The notes: a model not told the origin generated them from the letters alone. DNA of 15,518 bases from Ruminococcaceae bacterium UBA4871 (GCA_002399445.1 DHDR01000007.1:1-15518), one strand, 5' to 3'; shown: positions 1 to 6,989, counted from the stretch's first letter. Program-made: numbers and translations.

Positions 1-46
1 CATTTAACTTTACAATACGAAATCATTTACAATGGAGGTCATTAAA

Positions 47-592
47 ATGAAAAAATGGGTTTGCTCGGTATGCGGATATGTTTACGAAGGCGAAACACCT
101 CCGGAGTTTTGCCCGCAGTGCCATGCACCTGCTTCTAAATTTAAGGAGCAGAAAGAAACCGTTGGCTTTGCCTGTGAACACGAAATCGGCATTGCGCAGG
201 GGTGTGATCCGGAAGTCTATCAGGGCCTGAAAGATAACTTTACTGGTGAATGCAGCGAAGTCGGCATGTATCTTGCCATGAGCCGTCAGGCAGACCGCGA
301 AGGATATCCGGAAATTGCAGATGCATTTCAGCGCTATGCTTATCAGGAAGCAGAGCATGCGTCAAAGTTTGCAGAGCTGCTCGGAGAAGTCGTTACAAAG
401 AGCACAAAGAAAAATTTGGAAATGCGCGTAGAAGCAGAGGCAGGTGCCTGTGCTGGAAAACTGGCCCTTGCCAAAAAGGCCAAGGAATTGAACTATGATG
501 CAATCCATGATACCGTCCATGAAATGGCTAAAGATGAGGCACGCCATGGTACCGGCTATAAAGGTTTGCTCAAGCGTTATTTTGGAGAATAA
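47..592 (+). CDS. rbr: Reverse rubrerythrin (NADH peroxidase-type, rubredoxin domain first)
   Basis: This is a 181-residue non-haem diiron protein that in anaerobes reduces hydrogen peroxide with electrons passed from NADH through its rubredoxin-like iron site. The N-terminus carries the FeCys4 site (C6, C9, C22, C25). The ferritin-like four-helix part follows at about residues 50-180, with ligand motifs E101-A-E-H104 and E164-A-R-H167 and a further glutamate near E68. This order, rubredoxin first, is the reverse of classical rubrerythrin and matches the clostridial reverse rubrerythrins. I chose the ATG at 47 because GGAGG (34-38) lies 8 bases upstream. An in-frame ATG at 32 lies in front of that site and would add five unlikely residues. 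A strong terminator follows, so the gene is probably transcribed alone. Its promoter must lie largely before the window. In related species such genes respond to oxidative stress. No regulator site is visible here. Confidence 0.95.
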   Translation: MKKWVCSVCGYVYEGETPPEFCPQCHAPASKFKEQKETVGFACEHEIGIAQGCDPEVYQGLKDNFTGECSEVGMYLAMSRQADREGYPEIADAFQRYAYQEAEHASKFAELLGEVVTKSTKKNLEMRVEAEAGACAGKLALAKKAKELNYDAIHDTVHEMAKDEARHGTGYKGLLKRYFGE

Positions 593-616
593 TTGTCTTA
601 GATAAAAAGGGCACAG

Positions 617-657
617 AAACGGGCTGTCAGATAGGTTGTATCTGACAGCCCGTTTTT
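617..657 (+). terminator. Rho-independent terminator after rubrerythrin
   Basis: A perfect 17-bp inverted repeat (617-633 paired with 639-655) encloses a 5-base loop, GGTTG. The descending arm runs into five T residues (653-657) and then G. The stem core is GC-rich. The hairpin starts 25 bases after the rubrerythrin stop codon and separates that gene from the flavoprotein unit. Confidence 0.95.
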
Positions 658-680
658 GTCTGTTCTATGCTGTCTGCTAT

Positions 681-709
681 TTGCTTTTTGGGGAACAATT
701 GTATAAAAT
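681..709 (+). promoter_or_regulatory. Putative sigma-A promoter for the flavoprotein pair
   Basis: TTGCTT (681-686) and TAAAAT (704-709) are 17 bases apart, resembling a housekeeping promoter. They lie just after the rubrerythrin terminator and 27 bases before the start codon at 736. This is inferred from consensus only. TATAAA at 702 with a 15-base spacer is an alternative -10. Confidence 0.5.
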
Positions 710-735
710 AGACTGCGTGGAAGGAGGGACAGGAC

Positions 736-1854
736 ATGGCGAAAGTCTATACACTGGCGGTCATCGGTGGTGGAGCGGCCGGACTTATGGGAGCAGTCCG
801 TGCATCGGAACTGCTGGGAGGAGCAAATGTTATTCTGCTGGAAGCAGCACCGCGTGTGGGGAAAAAACTGCTTGCCACCGGAAACGGGCGCTGTAATTTG
901 ACAAACCAGAATATGAGTCCTCAACATTATCACGGCGATGCGGACCGTGCTGCTCCAATTTTGGAAGCATATCCACCCAAAAAAATAATTGCTTATTTTC
1001 AGCATCTTGGCCTTCTGTGCCGGGAACAGTCGGAGGGCCGAATTTATCCTTACAGTATGCAGGCTTCTACTGTACTGAATATTCTGCGTGCCCGTCTGCA
1101 CGATTTTGGTGGAAAAGAACAATGCGATTTTGCTGTTCAGACAATCTGCCGTACACCGAATGGCTACAGCATTCTTTCAAAAGGGGGAATGTCTGTTTGT
1201 GCTCGGTTTATCCTGCTGTGCACCGGCGGCATGGCACAGGCAGGAGCGGACAGCGGCTATCCACTTGCACGTCAGCTCAGGCACAGTGTTACGCCACTGA
1301 AACCAGCTTTAGCACCAATTTTGGTGCGGGACAAAAAGCGCGTACGCGCCTTAAAAGGCGTACGTGCTCGGGCAGCAGTTTCTCTTTGGCGGGGAAGCAA
1401 AATGCTGCGTCAGACAGAAGGGGAAGTGCAGTTTACAGATGGCGGTCTTTCCGGCATCTGTGTGTTTGAACTTTCTCGGGAAGCGGCCTCCGGAGATGTC
1501 CTTTCTATTGACCTTGTACCGGATTACAGCCTCTCGGAACTTTATAAAATTACGGGTGGAAAACTAGATGGTGTTCTGCATAAAACACTTGTGCAGGCAT
1601 GCCCGTTTGAGAGATGCAAGAATTTTTGCTTTGCCGTGGACCGAACAGAGGATTTCAAGCATGCGCAGGTTACAGCGGGCGGGGTTCCGCTTTCCCAACT
1701 GGACGGCAGCTGCGGCAGTCGTCGTTCTCCCGGCGCGTGGCTTTGCGGCGAGATCCTGAATGTTGACGGCGACTGCGGCGGCTATAATTTACATTGGGCA
1801 TGGAGTTCGGCTTTATGTGCCGTACAGGCGATTCACGAGGAGGCTCACAAATAA
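736..1854 (+). CDS. BaiN/YhiN (HI0933-like) family FAD-dependent oxidoreductase, short paralogue
   Basis: This is a 372-residue flavoprotein of the HI0933-like family. Visible signatures are the dinucleotide-binding loop GGGAAG (11-16) with the acidic residue E36 ending strand two, the family hallmark GKKLLATGNGRCNLTN (42-57), and a C-terminal FAD-contacting segment around 337-359 (CGEILNVDGDCGGYN). Automated pipelines often name this shorter form aminoacetone oxidase family. Characterised relatives are BaiN, linked to bile-acid dehydroxylation in Clostridium scindens, and E. coli YhiN/RdsA, reported as a 23S rRNA dihydrouridine synthase. The substrate here cannot be read from sequence. The protein is about 40 residues shorter than the second copy at 6982. 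The ATG at 736 follows AAGGAGGG (721-728) at 7 bases. The next gene begins one base after its stop, so the two are surely co-transcribed. Confidence 0.9.
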   Translation: MAKVYTLAVIGGGAAGLMGAVRASELLGGANVILLEAAPRVGKKLLATGNGRCNLTNQNMSPQHYHGDADRAAPILEAYPPKKIIAYFQHLGLLCREQSEGRIYPYSMQASTVLNILRARLHDFGGKEQCDFAVQTICRTPNGYSILSKGGMSVCARFILLCTGGMAQAGADSGYPLARQLRHSVTPLKPALAPILVRDKKRVRALKGVRARAAVSLWRGSKMLRQTEGEVQFTDGGLSGICVFELSREAASGDVLSIDLVPDYSLSELYKITGGKLDGVLHKTLVQACPFERCKNFCFAVDRTEDFKHAQVTAGGVPLSQLDGSCGSRRSPGAWLCGEILNVDGDCGGYNLHWAWSSALCAVQAIHEEAHK

Positions 1855-1855
1855 T

Positions 1856-3472
1856 ATGTTCTATCATGTTTCAGCTGTTTCTCTTCCGCTGCATGCGACA
1901 GAAGAGGAGCTCCTTTCCCGTGCTGCGAAGCGGCTGCATGTGAAAGAATCAGACGTCGTTTCCTGCAGGCTTTATCGGCGCTCTGTAGATGCGCGAAGAA
2001 AAGAGAATGTGCATTTTACCTGTACTGCTGAAGTTACCTTGCGGGCGGGTGTCGAGGTGCGCAAAAGCGTTTTTCAGCGTGACCGTCAAATCAAGAAAGC
2101 AGAAACTTACCGGTATCAGCTCCCGCAGAGCCGTCCGCTGTCTATCCGTCCGGTGGTGGCCGGATTTGGGCCGGCTGGGCTTTTTGCCGCTTTAACGCTT
2201 GCACAGGCCGGTCAGAAACCAATTGTGCTGGAACGGGGAGCGCCAGTCGAGGAACGTCAGCGGGATGTACAGCGTTTCTGGCAGAGCGGTACTTTGAATC
2301 CGGACTCCAATGTACAGTTTGGAGAAGGCGGCGCCGGTGCATTTTCCGATGGAAAACTCACGACCGGTACGAAAGATCCGCGCATCAGCCATGTGCTGGA
2401 ATCCTTTGTGCAGGCAGGGGCGCCGGCATGTATTCTCTGGGAGGCAAAGCCGCATATTGGGACCGATCGCCTGCCGGGGACTGTGAGGGCACTGCGGGAA
2501 CAGATCCTTGCGCTGGGTGGAGAAATCCGTTTCCATTCCATGCTGGATGATATTCACCTAAAGAATGGCTCTTTGCAGTCTGTTACAGTCCGACAGCAGG
2601 ACGGCAGCCAGTATGAGCAGCCGTGCAGCCACTTAATCCTTGCGGTTGGACACAGTGCACGTGACACCTTTGCTATGCTGCTCAAGAATCAACTGCTCCT
2701 GCAGCAGAAGCCGTTTGCGGTCGGTGTGCGCATTGAACATTTGCAAAAAGAGATTGATCAATCACAATATGGACCTGCTGCAGGGGATCCGGTACTCGGA
2801 GCAGCAAGCTATCAATTGGCGGCACATTTAGAGAATGGCCGGGGTGTTTATACATTCTGTATGTGCCCCGGCGGTACGGTCGTAGCTGCTGCCAGTGAGA
2901 TGAAACGCGTGGTTACCAACGGGATGAGTACCTTTGAACGGGATGGGGAAAATGCGAATGCGGCATTGCTGGTAGGGCTTTCCCCTGCAGATTTTGGCAG
3001 CAGCCACCCGCTTGCAGGAATTGAGTTGCAGCGCAGGCTGGAATCCAGCGCCTACAAAGTGGGCGGCGGAAACTATGCGGCTCCTGCACAGCGGCTGGGA
3101 GATTTTTTGGAGGGAAGAGCCAGTACTTCCTGTGGAAAAGTTCATCCCTCTTATAACCGCGGTGTGGCTTATACGGACTTGCACCGTTGTCTGCCGCCGT
3201 TTCTGACGGAGTCAATCGAACAGGGTGTGCGCCGGTTTGCCGGGCATCTGCGCGGATTTGACAATCCGAATGCACTGCTGACAGCTGTGGAGAGTCGGTC
3301 TTCTTCACCGGTTCGTATCGTTCGTACAAAAGAAATGACAGCACCGAATGCTGGAGGACTGTATCCCTGCGGAGAAGGAGCGGGGTATGCGGGCGGAATC
3401 GTTTCGGCAGCTGTGGATGGAATCCGTTGTGCGGAAGCTGTGCTGCGGGATTCTCTGCGAAGTGACACATGA
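1856..3472 (+). CDS. COG2509-type uncharacterised FAD-dependent dehydrogenase
   Basis: This 538-residue flavoprotein belongs to a widespread clostridial family of unknown substrate. Residues 1-90 form a small basic N-terminal domain. The FAD-binding loop GFGPAG follows at 103-108, with E126 placed to bind the ribose. The family hallmark NVQFGEGGAGAFSDGKL is at about 152-168. A C-terminal FAD segment near residue 505 reads LYPCGEGAGYAGGI. The length is normal for the family. I placed the start at the ATG at 1856, one base after the preceding stop, with GAGGAGG (1837-1843) 12 bases upstream inside the end of that gene. An in-frame ATG at 1760 would add 32 residues that only shadow the upstream frame. 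Tight linkage to the BaiN-like gene suggests related redox work, but no reaction is known to me. No terminator is evident after it. Confidence 0.88.
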   Translation: MFYHVSAVSLPLHATEEELLSRAAKRLHVKESDVVSCRLYRRSVDARRKENVHFTCTAEVTLRAGVEVRKSVFQRDRQIKKAETYRYQLPQSRPLSIRPVVAGFGPAGLFAALTLAQAGQKPIVLERGAPVEERQRDVQRFWQSGTLNPDSNVQFGEGGAGAFSDGKLTTGTKDPRISHVLESFVQAGAPACILWEAKPHIGTDRLPGTVRALREQILALGGEIRFHSMLDDIHLKNGSLQSVTVRQQDGSQYEQPCSHLILAVGHSARDTFAMLLKNQLLLQQKPFAVGVRIEHLQKEIDQSQYGPAAGDPVLGAASYQLAAHLENGRGVYTFCMCPGGTVVAAASEMKRVVTNGMSTFERDGENANAALLVGLSPADFGSSHPLAGIELQRRLESSAYKVGGGNYAAPAQRLGDFLEGRASTSCGKVHPSYNRGVAYTDLHRCLPPFLTESIEQGVRRFAGHLRGFDNPNALLTAVESRSSSPVRIVRTKEMTAPNAGGLYPCGEGAGYAGGIVSAAVDGIRCAEAVLRDSLRSDT

Positions 3473-3662
3473 AAACAGTTGATTTTCTTTTTCGTCAGCC
3501 TTTCCAAACTGAGGCTATGACAATATCCGGATTTCAAAAATGATGATGCATGCTGTCTTTCCTGTGCCTGCAAAATTCATTCTTTTACACAAATTATAAA
3601 TTCTGTAAATTATGGAACCTAGACTCCGCGTATTTTTAGATTATAAAATTATTGTTCATGAT

Positions 3663-3693
3663 TTGTTAATTAAATAGGTACCAAAGATATAGT
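3663..3693 (+). promoter_or_regulatory. Possible promoter of the DUF5685/J-protein unit
   Basis: The region 3473-3739 is clearly AT-richer than its surroundings and holds no gene. TTGTTA (3663-3668) and TATAGT (3688-3693) could be -35 and -10 boxes, but the 19-base spacer is long. Other AT-rich hexamers nearby (TATAAA at 3642, TAAAAT at 3693) are possible -10 boxes without a good partner. A promoter should lie somewhere here. The exact boxes are uncertain. Confidence 0.35.
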
Positions 3694-3727
3694 AAAATAA
3701 TAAACAGAATAGATTAGTTACAGCGAC

Positions 3728-3742
3728 AGGAGGGTGGAATTG
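3728..3742 (+). promoter_or_regulatory. Ribosome binding site that selects a TTG start
   Basis: AGGAGG (3728-3733) directly touches a GTG at 3734, too close for initiation. The in-frame TTG at 3740 lies 6 bases downstream, which is good spacing, and gives the N-terminus MFGYIRP usual for this family. TTG is therefore the likely start codon. Confidence 0.75.
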
Positions 3743-4621
3743 TTTGGGTATATCAGACCACTGAAGCCTGAACTTCTGGTTCGTGAATATGAATCTTACC
3801 GGGCCGTTTACTGCAGTGTTTGCAAGGTGCTTGGAAAACGTTATGGTATTTTTTGGCGGCTGGCGCTGAGCTATGACAGCACATTTTATGCAATGCTTCT
3901 GTTTTCACTGCATGGTGTTTGTCCCGGGCTTGAGCAGAAGCACTGTGTGGCAAATCCGCTGAAAAAGTGTGTTTTCTGCAAGAGTGGCCTGCCGCAGCTG
4001 CAGCAGGCAGCCGCACTTTCTGTCCTGCTTACAGTAAGTAAACTGCAGGATGACCGGATGGATCATGGTAAGGGAAAAGTCTTAGCCTCCTTTCTCATCC
4101 CTCTTGTCGGCAGAAGCTACCGGAAAGCAGCGTCGGACTATCCCTGGATGGAAGTGGAAGTCCGCAGATGCGTGGAACAGCAGGTGAAAGCCGAATCTCA
4201 GTCGGATGCAGATTTGGATACCTGTGCAGCTCCCAGTGCCGAAATGCTGGCTCGTATTTTGGAACATGAATCGTCTGGTGGTTCCCCTATATCTCAGACG
4301 CGCGTTCTGCGGGAAAGCGGTTATTATCTTGGCCGATGGGTATATTTAATGGATGCTGCAGATGATATGGAGAGAGATACGAAAAGCGGGGATTTCAACT
4401 GGTTTGTGAAGCATTTCGGCCTTACGCAGCAAAGTACAGATGAAGAATGGTCCACTGCACGGGAGCAGGCAAATGGCAGCCTGAATTTGACGATGTCCCG
4501 CTTGTGTGCGGCCTTTAATCTATTGGACCTTCAGTCATATTCTACTATTTTGCACAATGTTATCGAAAAAGGACTTCCAGATAGGCAAAAACAGCTGCTT
4601 TTTAAAAAGGAGAAAAAATAA
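3740..4621 (+). CDS. DUF5685 family protein
   Basis: This is a 293-residue soluble, mostly helical protein of unknown function. I recognise the family from its N-terminus (MFGYIRPLKPEL) and from its usual partner, a small J-domain protein. Conserved-looking features are a CxxC pair (C25, C28) in a tyrosine-rich context, further cysteines C61, C69, C77 and C80 (the last two again CxxC), and two aspartate-rich stretches, DDRMD at 104-108 and DAADDMERD at 205-213. No signal peptide or clear membrane segment is seen. Cysteine pairs suggest metal or iron-sulfur binding, but this is inference. It starts at TTG (see the 3728 entry). Its stop TAA overlaps the ATG of the J-protein gene by one base, so the two are translationally coupled. 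Function unknown. Confidence 0.85.
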   Translation: MFGYIRPLKPELLVREYESYRAVYCSVCKVLGKRYGIFWRLALSYDSTFYAMLLFSLHGVCPGLEQKHCVANPLKKCVFCKSGLPQLQQAAALSVLLTVSKLQDDRMDHGKGKVLASFLIPLVGRSYRKAASDYPWMEVEVRRCVEQQVKAESQSDADLDTCAAPSAEMLARILEHESSGGSPISQTRVLRESGYYLGRWVYLMDAADDMERDTKSGDFNWFVKHFGLTQQSTDEEWSTAREQANGSLNLTMSRLCAAFNLLDLQSYSTILHNVIEKGLPDRQKQLLFKKEKK

Positions 4622-5289
4622 TGTCAGACCCCTATCAGGTTCTCGGTGTATCTCCGAGTGCATCAGATGAAGAAGTGAAGACTGCATATCGTAATTTGGC
4701 AAAAAAATATCATCCTGATAATTATGCAGACAGCCCGCTTGCTGATCTTGCAAGTGAAAAAATGAAAGAAATTAATGAAGCTTATGATTCAATCATGCGA
4801 ATGCGTAAAGCGCGGGCGCAGGGGAATCCAAATTCTTACGGTGGTCCTTTTCAAAACAGTCAGGGTGGATATGGGTATGCAAATCCACAGCCGAATTCGT
4901 CCTCTGGTTTTACGGACGTGCGTTCTTTTATTATTAACGGCCGTATTTCCGATGCAGAGCAAATCTTAGATGGTGTTCCGGCAGAGAACCGCAATGCGGA
5001 ATGGTATTTTTTGAAAGGTACTGTTCTGTACCGGCGCGGCCAATTGGAGCAGGCATCTGCCTATTTGGGTCGTGCCTGTCAGATTGACCCTTCTAATATG
5101 GAATACCGTGCTGCACTGAACCAAATTTCCACGCAGCGGGGCGGCTATTACGGCGGCTATAATCCGACTGCCTATAATTCCCAGTCAGGACTTAATCAGG
5201 CATGTGGCTGCTGCAATGACCTGATCTGTGCAGATGCGTGCTGTGAATGTTTTGGCGGCAATCTGATTCCCTGCGTTGGATGCCGCTGA
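4621..5289 (+). CDS. J-domain protein with TPR-like region and cysteine-rich tail
   Basis: This is a 222-residue co-chaperone-like protein. Residues 1-62 form a J domain with the essential HPD motif at 31-33, which in the family stimulates the ATPase of a DnaK-type Hsp70. A low-complexity Gly/Asn/Gln/Tyr linker spans about 68-97. Residues 98-170 look like one or two TPR-type helical hairpins (AEWYFLKGTVLYRRGQLEQA). A Gly/Tyr-rich stretch leads to a tail with nine cysteines in the last 29 residues (C195, 197, 198, 203, 207, 208, 210, 218, 221). The Gly/Phe region and the CxxCxGxG zinc fingers of true DnaJ are absent, so it is a specialised J protein rather than dnaJ. AAGGAG (4607-4612) stands 8 bases before the ATG. 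It is coupled to the DUF5685 gene upstream, and its stop is followed closely by the membrane-protein gene. The client is unknown. Confidence 0.9.
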   Translation: MSDPYQVLGVSPSASDEEVKTAYRNLAKKYHPDNYADSPLADLASEKMKEINEAYDSIMRMRKARAQGNPNSYGGPFQNSQGGYGYANPQPNSSSGFTDVRSFIINGRISDAEQILDGVPAENRNAEWYFLKGTVLYRRGQLEQASAYLGRACQIDPSNMEYRAALNQISTQRGGYYGGYNPTAYNSQSGLNQACGCCNDLICADACCECFGGNLIPCVGCR

Positions 5290-5303
5290 GGAGGCTGACA
5301 AAC

Positions 5304-5855
5304 ATGAAACAGGATCGTACGGTGAAAGTTGCATTTTGTGGGATTGCCACAGCACTTGCGCTGGTCTTTATCTGTCTTGGCGGTCTCATTCCCGTAATGA
5401 CGTATGCAATGCCAGCGCTGGCCGGTTTGATGCTGATGCCGGTTGTTGCGGAACTGGGAGTTTCGTGGGCATGGCCCGTGTATGCAGCATCTGCTGTTTT
5501 GGGAATGCTTCTCGGGCCGGATAAAGATGCTGCGGTAATTTATGTTCTGTTTTTTGGTTATTATCCGATTATGAAAGCTGTCATTGAGCAGCATGCTCAC
5601 AGCAAACTGTTGTGTCTGCTGCTGAAATTGGCATTATTTAATGTGATCGCCGTGGCTGTTTTCTATATCAATATTTATCTGCTGGATGTTCCAAAGTCCT
5701 CTTTTACCATTGCTGGTTTTTATTTGCCGGGAGTCCTTCTGCTGCTCGGAAATTTTGTCTTTCTGCTGTATGATTATGCAGCTGGTGGTGTGGTCGTTTT
5801 CTATTTTCGCCGACTGCACGGAGTTGTCAGTAAATGGCTTTCTTCCGGCGTTTGA
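5304..5855 (+). CDS. Polytopic membrane protein, ECF S-component-like
   Basis: This 183-residue, very hydrophobic protein has about five or six predicted membrane helices (roughly 8-30, 33-52, 55-71, 75-93, 103-125 and 138-168). The pattern of short helices, and segments such as PALAGLMLMPVVAELG (37-52) and GPDKDAAVIY followed by FFGYYPIMK, resemble small substrate-binding S components of ECF transporters. No substrate can be named. I chose ATG 5304 because TGAGGAGG (5287-5294) lies 9 bases upstream, overlapping the preceding stop. An in-frame ATG at 5247 would add 19 residues copied from the neighbour's cysteine-rich tail in another frame. The gene is third in the unit with the DUF5685 and J-protein genes and is followed by a terminator. 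It could instead be an orphan membrane protein unrelated to transport. Confidence 0.75.
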   Translation: MKQDRTVKVAFCGIATALALVFICLGGLIPVMTYAMPALAGLMLMPVVAELGVSWAWPVYAASAVLGMLLGPDKDAAVIYVLFFGYYPIMKAVIEQHAHSKLLCLLLKLALFNVIAVAVFYINIYLLDVPKSSFTIAGFYLPGVLLLLGNFVFLLYDYAAGGVVVFYFRRLHGVVSKWLSSGV

Positions 5856-5872
5856 TCGGTATGACTTTGAGG

Positions 5873-5916
5873 GCTGCCGCAAAGCATCATGCTCTTTGCT
5901 TTGCAGCGGCTTTTTT
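5873..5916 (+). terminator. Rho-independent terminator of the DUF5685/J-protein unit
   Basis: The arms GCTGCCGCAAAGC (5873-5885) and GCTTTGCAGCGGC (5898-5910) pair over 13 positions with one G-T wobble and one mismatch. Six T residues (5911-5916) follow directly. It starts 17 bases after the membrane-protein stop. Confidence 0.85.
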
Positions 5917-5945
5917 ACGGTACCGCATTCAGGATAAAAGTTCTA

Positions 5946-5972
5946 TTTGTCCGAATGCATTTTGTGGACAAA
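5946..5972 (+). repeat. Inverted repeat upstream of the RpiR-type regulator
   Basis: TTTGTCC (5946-5952) and GGACAAA (5966-5972) form a 7-bp inverted repeat with a 13-base spacer that includes the palindrome AATGCATT. It lies about 120 bases before the regulator start, after the preceding terminator, where a promoter and an operator would be expected. I found no convincing -35/-10 pair beside it. An autoregulatory site is a guess. Confidence 0.3.
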
Positions 5973-6012
5973 CGATGCTAATAAAATCATGTAAACAGTT
6001 CAATATATCCCC

Positions 6013-6050
6013 AAGCAATAGCTGAAGTGAAAGTTTCAGCTTGCTTTTTT
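6013..6050 (+). terminator. Terminator-like hairpin in the regulator leader
   Basis: AAGCAA (6013-6018) and GCTGAA (6021-6026) pair with TTCAGC (6035-6040) and TTGCTT (6041-6046), giving 12 base pairs with a two-base TA bulge and an 8-base loop. Six T residues (6045-6050) close it. It ends only 42 bases before the regulator ATG. It is either a second terminator for the upstream unit or an attenuator in the regulator's own leader. Confidence 0.6.
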
Positions 6051-6092
6051 GTATCGGAGGTTTTAAACTGGTTACCAGGAGTTGATAAAACA

Positions 6093-6989
6093 ATGAATGA
6101 CTGCTTAACAACACGAATTCAGGAAAATATGGGTTCATTTTCAAAAGGCCAGCGGCTCATTGCAAAGTATATTATGGAACATTACGACAAGGTGGCTTTT
6201 ATGACCGCCTCCCGGTTAGGTGCGACTGTTGGCGTGAGTGAATCTACCGTAGTTCGTTTTGCAACGGAAATCGGCTATGCAGGCTATCCTGAGCTGCAGC
6301 GGGCTATGCAGGAGATGATCCGCAGCAAGCTGACCACTGTGCAGCGGATGAAAGTGACCCGTGAACGCATTGGTTCTAATGATATTTTAAATTCTGTTCT
6401 TCTGCAGGACAGTGACATTATTCGCCGCACGATGGATTATACCTCTCATAAAGAGTTTTACATGGCGGTGGATGCTATCCTTGCAGCTCGGAAAGTCTAT
6501 ATTTTGGGAGCACGCAGCTGCCAGGCCTTGGCTTCTTTTCTTGCCTATTATTTTGGAATTCTTCTAGACGATGTGATGCTTGTTCAGGCAACCAGTGAAG
6601 CGGAAATTTTTCAGCAGATGATTCACATTAATGAGCAGGACGTGGTGATTGGAATCAGCTTTCCGCGCTATTCCAGAAAAGCAATCAAAGCTATGCAGTT
6701 TGCACACGACTGTGGAGCAAAGGGAATTGCCATTACGGATACTGCAGTTTCCCCGCTGGCTGAATATGCGGACTATGCCTTACTTGCGCGCAGTGATATT
6801 GCGGCTATTGTAGATTCTCTGGTGGCACCGCTCAGCTTGATTGATGCATTGATTGTAACGCTTGCGTTGAAAAAAGAGAATATTATGGATGAAACATTTC
6901 AGCGGTTGGAAGACATCTGGGACGAATACCATGTTTATGAAAAAGTAGAAAATGCTGCAGAGGATGATTCAAAGGATGCAAATGCCTGA
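6093..6989 (+). CDS. MurR/RpiR family transcriptional regulator (HTH + SIS)
   Basis: This 298-residue DNA-binding regulator has an N-terminal RpiR-type helix-turn-helix domain (about 1-78; recognition region 40-62, RLGATVGVSESTVVRFATE). A sugar-isomerase (SIS) domain at roughly 120-265 usually senses a phosphosugar; its start reads ARKVYILGARSC. The length is normal for the family. I chose ATG 6093, with AGGAG (6077-6081) 11 bases upstream. A GTG at 6027 is in frame, but its codons lie inside the terminator-like hairpin and would add 22 unlike residues. The 3' end overlaps the following BaiN-type gene by 8 bases. No sugar-metabolism gene is nearby, so the ligand is not suggested by context. 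It may control the coupled oxidoreductase or act elsewhere. Confidence 0.92.
   Translation: MNDCLTTRIQENMGSFSKGQRLIAKYIMEHYDKVAFMTASRLGATVGVSESTVVRFATEIGYAGYPELQRAMQEMIRSKLTTVQRMKVTRERIGSNDILNSVLLQDSDIIRRTMDYTSHKEFYMAVDAILAARKVYILGARSCQALASFLAYYFGILLDDVMLVQATSEAEIFQQMIHINEQDVVIGISFPRYSRKAIKAMQFAHDCGAKGIAITDTAVSPLAEYADYALLARSDIAAIVDSLVAPLSLIDALIVTLALKKENIMDETFQRLEDIWDEYHVYEKVENAAEDDSKDANA

Noticed and set aside
598..1122. A 174-codon open frame on the minus strand over the start of the first BaiN-like gene
   Set aside because: It includes the terminator and runs opposite a gene with clear flavoprotein motifs. Its translation has no recognisable domain and no ribosome site.
1760..1855. Upstream in-frame ATG for the COG2509 gene
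   Set aside because: The 32 extra residues come from reading the conserved end of the BaiN-like gene in another frame. The ATG at 1856 has a good ribosome site.
3494..3521. Imperfect hairpin (GTCA-GCCT / AGGC-TA-TGAC) after the COG2509 gene, considered as a terminator
   Set aside because: The stem is short and bulged, and no T-run follows on either strand.
3169..3573. Minus-strand open frame covering the end of the COG2509 gene and part of the intergenic region
   Set aside because: It is Ser/Arg/Pro-rich, lacks a recognisable domain, and most of it is the complement of a convincing gene.
3473..3739. AT-rich intergenic stretch considered as a riboswitch or small RNA gene
   Set aside because: No conserved riboswitch core, long stem or terminator pair could be recognised. 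It is best seen as a promoter region.
6027..6092. GTG 6027 as start of the RpiR-type regulator
   Set aside because: These codons lie inside the terminator-like hairpin, have no ribosome site, and give an N-terminus unlike the family.
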